Below, one piece after another: positions 1-4,382 of a stretch of 6,816 bases of DNA. The first letter of the stretch is position 1. The number at the start of each line of letters is the position of its first letter. The translations under genes were made by a program, and so were the position numbers. Location of the stretch: positions 1-6,816 of the forward strand of contig JAOUJR010000091.1 of the NCBI GenBank assembly GCA_029883145.1. The letters are read 5' to 3'. Source of the DNA: Nitrospirota bacterium. GTDB lineage: Bacteria > Nitrospirota > Thermodesulfovibrionia > Thermodesulfovibrionales > SM23-35. Under the pieces are notes generated by a model. That model was not told the origin of the DNA. It saw only the letters and a program-made list of their open reading frames with translations, and did not search any database.

Positions 1-1
1 T

Positions 2-100
2 TTGCAAGGTCACGTCGCCCCCACGAGAACAGTTCAAAGTAAAGAAGCTGTGGATAGACTGGTAAAATTGCCCAATATGTGGAGGCGTAAAGGATGTTAA
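2..100 (+). CDS. Possible C-terminal tail of an upstream gene (5' truncated)
   Basis: One + frame stays open from the window edge to a TAA at 98-100, giving 32 residues that end in a basic tail (MWRRKGC). Another + frame is also open from the edge, but only to a TAA at 63-65, so the choice of frame rests on length alone. I recognise no family. The gap to the next gene start is about 50 nt and contains that gene's ribosome binding site, which would suit the end of a coding region here. The stretch could equally be non-coding. Confidence 0.25.
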   Translation: MQGHVAPTRTVQSKEAVDRLVKLPNMWRRKGC

Positions 101-152
101 GAGAAACCTTATCACCAAGCAGTAGAAAAATATATTTTTAAAAAGAGGGTTT

Positions 153-581
153 ATGAAAAGAAGTATAGTAATGGCTCTGGTTGGACTTGCCTTCTTCGGG
201 ACATCTTATTTATCGTCCCCTGAAAGAATATCAGCAGAAGTGAGTGTTCATATCGGCATAGGCATGCCTCTGCCCGTTGTAGTGATTCCGGAGCCGCCCG
301 CAGTGTTTTTGATTCCGGGTACGCCTGTTTACTATGCGCCGGATGTGGGAATAGACCTCTTCTTTTATTCCGGCCGCTGGTACCGCAAACACAACGGGCA
401 CTGGTATAGAGCAACTTATTATAACGGCCCGTGGGCGTATTTGTCTGCCCAAAGGGTTCCTGCTGTGATGGTTCATCTACCATCAGACTATTACAATGTT
501 CCGCCGGGTCACCAGAGAATACCATACGGTCAGCTCAAGAAGCACTGGAAAAAGTGGGGAAATAAGCATCACAGGCATTAG
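153..581 (+). CDS. Secreted W-Y-R-repeat protein, hypothetical
   Basis: This 142-aa protein has an N-terminal signal peptide (hydrophobic residues about 5-20, probable cleavage after ISA at 26-28), so it should be exported. The mature part starts with a Pro/Val-rich segment (about 38-60). A motif region at 74-97 follows, in which G-x-W-Y-R occurs twice (GRWYR, GHWYR) and then NGPWAY. The C-terminus has IPYGQLKKHWKKW and a His-rich end. I recognise this layout as a recurrent uncharacterised exported family in environmental Nitrospirota and deltaproteobacterial-type genomes, but I know no function. The start is supported by an AAAGAGGG purine tract at 142-149, 3 nt before the ATG. The next gene begins 45 nt downstream on the same strand, so co-transcription with the DUF4382 lipoprotein is plausible. 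A role in the envelope or outer surface is inferred only from export. Confidence 0.85.
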   Translation: MKRSIVMALVGLAFFGTSYLSSPERISAEVSVHIGIGMPLPVVVIPEPPAVFLIPGTPVYYAPDVGIDLFFYSGRWYRKHNGHWYRATYYNGPWAYLSAQRVPAVMVHLPSDYYNVPPGHQRIPYGQLKKHWKKWGNKHHRH

Positions 582-626
582 GAAGTTTACTGAGGGAATA
601 ATGCAGCATAAAATGGAGGTTCACTC

Positions 627-1478
627 ATGAAGAAAAAAATCTTCTGTTTTTATTTGTTCTTAGCAATCGCGATTCTTCTTTCGGGCTGTGGAGGTGGTAG
701 TTCAAATGGTTCCAGTAGCTCAGGTACAGTATCTATAAATATAGCAGATGCTAAACCCATGTTACCATCGGGTACGGAGAAAGTCCTTATCACATTTGAT
801 GAGGTCTCTGTCCATAAAGCCGGAGGGGGATGGACTTCTTTACCCTTAGCCCAAACGCCTTATACCATTGATTTGCTCCAGTTCGCAGATGGAAGGCAGA
901 CACAACTGGTTCCACCTGTTGCTCTCGAGTCTGGAAAGTATACTCAAATCCGCATTGGTGTATCCAGCGCCTTGATCAGGATTAACGGGGTTGACTATCC
1001 AGTCAATATTCCATCGGATAAATTGAGAACAGATAAAGAGTTTGAATTCGACGTGATAGGCGGTGGGGCGGTTAATTTGACGGTTGATTTTGACCTGAGC
1101 CAATCAATTGTGGTAACAGGATCTGGTACTTACCAACTTAAGCCAGTCCTCCATATTATTCAAACTCAAGAGGCAGCGACGATTCAGGGAAGTATCAAGG
1201 CGTCAACGTTCGGAAGCTTTACAGAAGCGGTTGTCATTGTAATCTGGGATAAGGACAATTGCGGCACTGTTACTACCGGTGATGAAGAATATACAAGGAT
1301 AAGAGTCGAAAAAGAGGGTTCTAATCCGACCCAGTTTCGCATTTACTGGTTGGTTCCTAACCAATCCTACATAATCCAGATCGTAGTAGGTAGTACGCAA
1401 ATTTACCAGGAGTTTGTGGTTTCCACTAAATTGCAGGCGGGAGCTGTTTTTCTGCTCAATAGTGGCAGCGCTATTTAG
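627..1478 (+). CDS. DUF4382-domain lipoprotein
   Basis: This 283-aa predicted lipoprotein has a lysine-rich start, a hydrophobic stretch at 5-19 and a lipobox LSGC with the lipidated Cys at 21. A Gly/Ser linker (22-33) leads to a DUF4382 domain at about 34-178. Family-like features there are the opening T-V-S-I-N-I-A-D-A-K-P, the strand K-V-L-I-T-F-D-E-V-S-V-H, and the closing T-V-D-F-D-L-S-Q-S-I with Y-Q-L-K-P-V-L-H-I. A second, probably beta-rich domain of about 100 residues (184-283) follows; it begins T-I-Q-G-S-I and resembles carboxypeptidase-regulatory or SpaA-like surface modules, though I cannot assign it. No catalytic motif is visible, so a structural or binding role in the envelope is likely. 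Start choice is firm: GGAGG at 615-619 lies 7 nt before the ATG. A strong terminator follows the gene. Confidence 0.9.
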   Translation: MKKKIFCFYLFLAIAILLSGCGGGSSNGSSSSGTVSINIADAKPMLPSGTEKVLITFDEVSVHKAGGGWTSLPLAQTPYTIDLLQFADGRQTQLVPPVALESGKYTQIRIGVSSALIRINGVDYPVNIPSDKLRTDKEFEFDVIGGGAVNLTVDFDLSQSIVVTGSGTYQLKPVLHIIQTQEAATIQGSIKASTFGSFTEAVVIVIWDKDNCGTVTTGDEEYTRIRVEKEGSNPTQFRIYWLVPNQSYIIQIVVGSTQIYQEFVVSTKLQAGAVFLLNSGSAI

Positions 1479-1543
1479 ATTTTATCTTCATAGCGGTGTT
1501 ATTGGAAATGAGGTAGCAGGAATTTTCATAAGACCGTGTACCT

Positions 1544-1591
1544 ACCCCTCCTATAGGGAGGGGTCTTAAAAAAGACCCCTCCCTTTTTTTT
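1544..1591 (+). terminator. Strong intrinsic terminator with an extra competing 5' arm
   Basis: GGGAGGGGTCTT (1556-1567) pairs perfectly with AAGACCCCTCCC (1572-1583) around an AAAA loop, and eight T follow (1584-1591). This is a classic rho-independent terminator for the DUF4382 gene unit. Just upstream, ACCCCTCC (1544-1551) can instead pair with GGAGGGGT (1557-1564), which overlaps the same arm of the terminator. The two hairpins are mutually exclusive. There is no T tract on the opposite side, so termination is one-directional. Confidence 0.9.
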
Positions 1592-1642
1592 AGAGGATTT
1601 TAATTGATTAAACAATTTTTTATTGTAAAGGAGCGCTATTGT

Positions 1643-1771
1643 ATGTGGACGAATAAATTTTTTATGGTATTAATTGCTGTTCTATTTATCCTCAGCACTA
1701 TGATATTAAGTTTTCCTCGCCCATCTTTGGCTGTCGTTAGATTGGACAGCCCAAAGGTGAGTTTAATTTAA
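1643..1771 (+). CDS. Small signal-peptide ORF (42 aa), possibly a frameshifted gene
   Basis: ATG at 1643 is preceded by AAAGGAG at 1627-1633 with 9-nt spacing, a strong ribosome binding site. The 42-aa product is a textbook Sec signal peptide: basic start (TNK), hydrophobic core at about 6-24 and SLA at 28-30 as cleavage site. Only 12 residues would remain after cleavage, which is oddly short for an exported protein. The -1 frame continues the sense of the protein (GEFNLTWDEDLLVPTT) to a TAA at 1804-1806. At the junction (1750-1756) the sequence is C CCA AAG in the zero frame. It could therefore be a short peptide, the decayed start of a larger exported gene, or a product extended to 54 aa by -1 frameshifting. 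I do not recognise a family. Confidence 0.55.
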   Translation: MWTNKFFMVLIAVLFILSTMILSFPRPSLAVVRLDSPKVSLI

Positions 1772-1875
1772 CATGGGATGAGGACTTGCTTGTGCCAACA
1801 ACTTAAAGTAAAAGAGAATTACTTTCACTTTTCACAACACCAAACATTTGCTCTTACAGGGCTAAATTATTAATC

Positions 1876-1904
1876 TTTACAACTTTTATAATAGATGCTA
1901 TATA
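1876..1904 (+). promoter_or_regulatory. Sigma70-like promoter for the repeat protein / PA2779 unit
   Basis: TTTACA (1876-1881) and TATATA (1899-1904) are separated by 17 bp, in an AT-rich gap 29 bp upstream of the GTG start at 1933. A transcript starting near 1911 would leave a leader of about 20 nt carrying the AGGAGG site. A TATAAT at 1887-1892 is also present but has no suitable -35 partner. This is a consensus match only. Confidence 0.45.
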
Positions 1905-1932
1905 TTAGTAAACCATCAAAAGGAGGAAGGCT

Positions 1933-2583
1933 GTGCGTGTACTGTTTATCTTTTTGAGTCTGATTATCTTATCGCATAGCAGTCCAATACCTGAGGCGGA
2001 AGCTTCTGTGGATTTAGGGATATCCATAGGAGATGAAGGATTAAGAGGGTTTTATCTTGCAGTTGGAGATTACTACAGAGTACCGCAAAGAGAGGTAATA
2101 ATCCTCAGGGAAAGGGGTATACCATACGAGGAGATACCTGTTGTCTTTTTTATTGCCGGTAGAGCTCGTGTTGCACCCGAAGTGGTTATAGATTTAAGGC
2201 TCAGGGGCATGTCATTGATGGATATTACACTGCATTTTGGTCTCGGTCCAGAGATATATTATATGCCTGTTAGAGTGGGACCACCTTACGGGAAAGCATA
2301 TGGCTATTATATGAATAAGCCTAAAAAAGAGTGGAGGAAGGTAGTTTTTAAAGATGCTGACATTGTAAACCTCGTGAATCTAAAGTTTATATCAGAACAC
2401 TACAAATACTCACCCAAGGAAGTAATAAAAATGAGAGAGAAGGGTAAAAACTTTGTAGTAATTAATGATGAAATTAAAAAAGGGAAGAAAGAGCACAAGG
2501 TCAAAGAGAAAGACCTTGACAAAGAAAGAGGACGCGGAGAAGAGAAGGGACCTGATAAAGAAAAAGGTAAAGGTAAAGATTAG
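1933..2583 (+). CDS. Exported protein with three V-P-x-E-V-I-x-L-R-x-R-G repeats
   Basis: This 216-aa protein has a GTG start, supported by AGGAGG at 1921-1926 with 6-nt spacing. The signal peptide covers about residues 1-24, with cleavage probably after AEA. The mature part carries three related helical-looking units: about 47-76 (V-P-Q-R-E-V-I-I-L-R-E-R-G), 77-105 (V-A-P-E-V-V-I-D-L-R-L-R-G) and 156-184 (Y-S-P-K-E-V-I-K-M-R-E-K-G). Each is followed by a short amphipathic stretch. A Gly/Tyr-rich section (about 105-127) lies between units 2 and 3. From about 177 to the end the protein is a highly charged Lys/Glu/Asp tail, likely disordered. The PA2779-family gene starts 30 nt downstream, so the two are probably one operon. 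I do not recognise a named domain; a helical repeat binding or scaffold role outside the inner membrane is inferred. Confidence 0.85.
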   Translation: MRVLFIFLSLIILSHSSPIPEAEASVDLGISIGDEGLRGFYLAVGDYYRVPQREVIILRERGIPYEEIPVVFFIAGRARVAPEVVIDLRLRGMSLMDITLHFGLGPEIYYMPVRVGPPYGKAYGYYMNKPKKEWRKVVFKDADIVNLVNLKFISEHYKYSPKEVIKMREKGKNFVVINDEIKKGKKEHKVKEKDLDKERGRGEEKGPDKEKGKGKD

Positions 2584-2597
2584 TAACTGTAAAAGTG

Positions 2598-2605
2598 AAA
2601 GGAGG
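2598..2605 (+). promoter_or_regulatory. Shine-Dalgarno that decides the start of the PA2779-family gene
   Basis: AAAGGAGG at 2598-2605 lies 8 nt before the ATG at 2614. A longer reading frame could open at the GTG at 2605, but that codon overlaps the Shine-Dalgarno itself and cannot be the real start. The ATG at 2620 would be 14 nt away, which is less favourable. Confidence 0.85.
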
Positions 2606-2613
2606 TGAATGAG

Positions 2614-3006
2614 ATGAAGATGCCGTTTATGAAGTACGTAGCGTGTTATCTCGCTATCGCAATGTTCATAATAGGAATTGCACCGAGGGTAGATGCAGGT
2701 CTCGCACCCTCAGAGATAATCGCCCTCACAGAAGCGGACAGGACTGCTGAGATTGGAAAAATACAGAAAGTTTTGGAAATGAAAGCAGTAACTGAGCGAC
2801 TTGCACAGCTTGGTCTCACACAGGATGAAATCCAGAAAAGGCTTCATCAGCTCAGCGACCAGCAGATTCACCAAATTGCTCTACAGCTTGATGAACTGAA
2901 AGTAGGTGGCGACGCTCTGGGAGTGATTATCGCAATCCTCGTGATAGTGATACTCGTTATAATAATAATCCAATTAACAGGGCACAAGGTCATTGTGACA
3001 AAGTAG
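2614..3006 (+). CDS. PA2779-family membrane-anchored exported protein
   Basis: This 130-aa protein matches what I know of the PA2779 family, named for the neighbour of Pseudomonas PA2778. It has a signal peptide (1-28, cleavage after VDA), a helical charged middle (about 32-97) with L-x-x-L-G-L-T-x-D-E-I-Q-x-R-L and L-S-D-x-Q-I, then G-G-D-A-L-G (98-103). A very hydrophobic C-terminal membrane segment (about 104-121) and a short basic tail (HKVIVTK) follow. The protein would sit with its middle in the periplasm, anchored by the C-terminal helix. Its biochemical role is unknown. The family partner PA2778, a C39 cysteine peptidase, is encoded next downstream, but here an inverted-repeat terminator and a repeat element lie between them. 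The Gly-Gly before the membrane helix could be a peptidase site (inference). Confidence 0.85.
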   Translation: MKMPFMKYVACYLAIAMFIIGIAPRVDAGLAPSEIIALTEADRTAEIGKIQKVLEMKAVTERLAQLGLTQDEIQKRLHQLSDQQIHQIALQLDELKVGGDALGVIIAILVIVILVIIIIQLTGHKVIVTK

Positions 3007-3020
3007 TTGTTTATGGTTTT

Positions 3021-3090
3021 TGTGTCCGTTATTCATTTTCTTTGCGATGGAAAGAGAACTTTACGAATAACGGACACATTTTATTTTATT
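3021..3090 (+). terminator. Long-loop palindrome with T-rich tail, probable terminator
   Basis: TGTGTCCGTTATTC (3021-3034) is perfectly complementary to GAATAACGGACACA (3065-3078). The 30-nt loop can form an inner hairpin (TCTTT 3039-3043 with AAAGA 3051-3055). ATTTTATTTTATT-type sequence follows directly. It begins 14 nt after the stop of the PA2779-family gene, so it probably terminates that unit. The loop is long for a simple terminator, so it may also be a small mobile-type palindrome. Confidence 0.6.
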
Positions 3091-3136
3091 ATTTACCCGA
3101 ATTCAGTAATGTGACTACAAAGACATTATATGAACT

Positions 3137-3221
3137 GTCATTGCGAGTCCCGATGAAATCGGGGCGTGGCAATCTCATATCAAATCAAAAGGCAAGATTG
3201 CTTCGTTACACTCGCAATGAC
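3137..3221. repeat. Interspersed GTCATTGCGAG inverted-repeat element (REP/MITE-like)
   Basis: This 85-bp element is bounded by GTCATTGCGAGT (3137-3148) and its exact reverse complement ACTCGCAATGAC (3210-3221). Inside, CCCGAT/ATCGGG (3149-3154 and 3158-3163) forms a tight hairpin with a 3-nt loop, and GCAATCT/AGATTGC (3169-3175 and 3195-3201) forms a second stem. The result is a branched, cruciform-like structure. The terminal motif, and an internal GGCAATCTC paired with AGATTGCTTCG, are familiar to me from intergenic repeats scattered through Nitrospirota, Chlorobi and deltaproteobacterial-type genomes. It occurs once in this window. It encodes no transposase and could move only with help from elsewhere. 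Confidence 0.8.
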
Positions 3222-3253
3222 GACTTTTATCACTGGATCTGGAATTTAGTTAA

Positions 3254-3781
3254 ATGAAAATACATTATATACTTCTTGCCATCATTATTATCATGATTAT
3301 TGCCTGTTCAACAGGGTCGGTTCGTTTTGATTCAAACCCGATACTCATAGATAATGTTCCATTTTACCCTCAAGAAGAATATCAATGTGGTCCTGCATCA
3401 CTTGCAAGTGTATTAAACTACTGGGGAGTTCATGTAACTCCTGATGGTATCGCAAAAGAAATTTACAGCAAATCTGCGAGAGGAACGCTCACGATTGATA
3501 TGATCATTTTTGCACAGAAAAAGGGATTGAATGCAATTCACTACAAGGGGAGCGTGGAGGATTTGAAAAAGAACATTGATTCTGGCTATCCTGTTATTGT
3601 CTTTGTTGATTATGGCATTTCTCTTTATCAGGTTAACCACTTTATGGTCGTTATTGGATATAGTGGAAATGACGTGATAGTCAATTCAGGAAAAGACAAA
3701 GAGAAATTCATTTCTGAGGAAGATTTTACAAAGGCATGGGAAAGAACAAAATACTGGACACTTCTCATAAAACCCCTATGA
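3254..3781 (+). CDS. PA2778-type C39-family cysteine peptidase, lipoprotein
   Basis: This 175-aa predicted lipoprotein has a hydrophobic leader (5-17) with the lipidated Cys at 18 in I-I-A-C. A papain-like C39 peptidase domain fills residues about 30-173. V-P-F-Y-P-Q-E-E-Y-Q-C-G-P-A-S-L holds the nucleophile Cys45 (with Gln44 next to it), N-H-F-M-V-V-I-G-Y holds His129, and Asn144 in V-N-S-G sits where the third catalytic residue is expected. The end F-x-x-A-W-x-x-x-x-Y-W-T-L-L-I-K-P is typical of the PA2778 group. C39 enzymes are best known for cutting after Gly-Gly in leader peptides; this one acts outside the cytoplasm and its substrate is unknown. Known PA2778 proteins, as I recall, carry C-terminal TPRs in the same chain; here the protein ends after the peptidase and the TPRs are in the next, ATGA-overlapping gene. 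No strong ribosome binding site precedes the ATG. Confidence 0.88.
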   Translation: MKIHYILLAIIIIMIIACSTGSVRFDSNPILIDNVPFYPQEEYQCGPASLASVLNYWGVHVTPDGIAKEIYSKSARGTLTIDMIIFAQKKGLNAIHYKGSVEDLKKNIDSGYPVIVFVDYGISLYQVNHFMVVIGYSGNDVIVNSGKDKEKFISEEDFTKAWERTKYWTLLIKPL

Positions 3782-4287
3782 AAAACAAAGAGCAAAAAAC
3801 AAAAAGCAAAGGACCTGCCAAACAGTCAAATTTAAGATATCAGGTTCGCATTTTAGCAGTACTTTGCACTATAGTCTTAGCTCCATGCTTCCTTGCGTGT
3901 GCTTTTCCGAGAATAATCGTGCTTGATGATCCTTTGAGTCCCGAGGAACATATTAATCTTGGCGTTGCATATGAAAAAAACGGTGAGTTAGACAATGCGA
4001 TAAAGGAATATGAGATAGCTTCAAAGAAACTGCCAATCGCATATCTTTATCTTGGGAATGTCTATTTCCAGAAGAATGAATTAGATGATGCTGAGAAATA
4101 TTACAGAAAAGCTATAAAGAAGGATCCTGATAATGCTGACTGCTATAATAATCTTGCATGGCTTTACTATGTCAAGAAAGAAAACCTTGATGAAGCAGAA
4201 AAGCTTGTGCTGAAGGCAATAGAACTTAACCCTGCAAAAAGGGCAATTTACAGTGATACACTTGAAAAGATTACGAGTTTAAAGTAG
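3778..4287 (+). CDS. TPR protein, probably membrane- or lipid-anchored, partner of the C39 peptidase
   Basis: I choose the ATG at 3778, which overlaps the stop of the peptidase gene as ATGA and suggests translational coupling. An in-frame ATG at 3736 exists but lies deep within the peptidase gene. The 169-aa product begins with a long basic stretch (1-24), then a hydrophobic segment (25-43) ending in F-L-A-C, a weak lipobox-like site at Cys41. Three tetratricopeptide repeats follow at about 54-87 (N-L-G-V-A-Y-E-K-N-G-E-L-D-N-A-I-K-E-Y), 88-121 (Y-L-G-N-V-Y-F-Q-K-N-E-L-D-D-A-E-K-Y-Y) and 122-155 (N-N-L-A-W-L-Y-Y-V-K-K-E-N-L-D-E-A-E). TPRs bind proteins or peptides. The protein likely supplies the docking part that is fused to the peptidase in other PA2778 homologues. 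Confidence 0.85.
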   Translation: MKNKEQKTKSKGPAKQSNLRYQVRILAVLCTIVLAPCFLACAFPRIIVLDDPLSPEEHINLGVAYEKNGELDNAIKEYEIASKKLPIAYLYLGNVYFQKNELDDAEKYYRKAIKKDPDNADCYNNLAWLYYVKKENLDEAEKLVLKAIELNPAKRAIYSDTLEKITSLK

Positions 4288-4318
4288 TTTAATCGGGTCT
4301 TAGCAGCAATTGCCTTTA

Positions 4319-4348
4319 TTGATAGTATTCAAATATTCTAAAATACTA
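4319..4348 (+). promoter_or_regulatory. Weak promoter-like site with an overlapping inverted repeat upstream of the aminotransferase
   Basis: TTGATA (4319-4324) and AATACT (4342-4347) are 17 bp apart, in the only sizeable gap before the aminotransferase-era unit. TAGTATT (4323-4329) and AATACTA (4342-4348) form a 7-bp inverted repeat straddling the spacer, which is where a repressor operator would lie. The -10 matches consensus at only four of six positions, so this is a tentative call. Confidence 0.3.
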
Positions 4349-4382
4349 AAAAGAAATAGAACATCTAAAGGAGGATTTATTT

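Noticed and set aside
108..136. Promoter-like CTTATC ... TATATT with 17-bp spacing before the first gene
   Set aside because: The -35 has only about two consensus matches, and the start point would fall on or next to the ribosome binding site at 142-149.
1805..1825. 7-bp inverted repeat AAAGTAA / TTACTTT just after the -1 frame stop of the small ORF
   Set aside because: The stem is AT-rich with no T tract, and chance is a sufficient explanation in such AT-rich sequence.
2605..2613. GTG start for the PA2779-family gene
   Set aside because: The codon overlaps the Shine-Dalgarno AAAGGAGG, which is correctly spaced for the ATG at 2614.
3092..3121. Promoter-like TTTACC ... TACAAA upstream of the peptidase gene
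   Set aside because: The 18-bp spacing is acceptable but both boxes are poor, and the whole repeat element would sit in the leader. Not strong enough to annotate.
3042..3257. A 71-aa + strand open frame between the PA2779-family gene and the C39 peptidase
   Set aside because: It starts inside the terminator palindrome and most of its length is the translated inverted-repeat element. It has no ribosome binding site and no protein-like composition of its own.
3736..3777. Upstream in-frame ATG that would lengthen the TPR protein by 14 residues
   Set aside because: It lies well inside the peptidase gene with no good ribosome binding site, and it would place the hydrophobic segment even further from the N-terminus. 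The ATGA overlap at 3778 is the better start.
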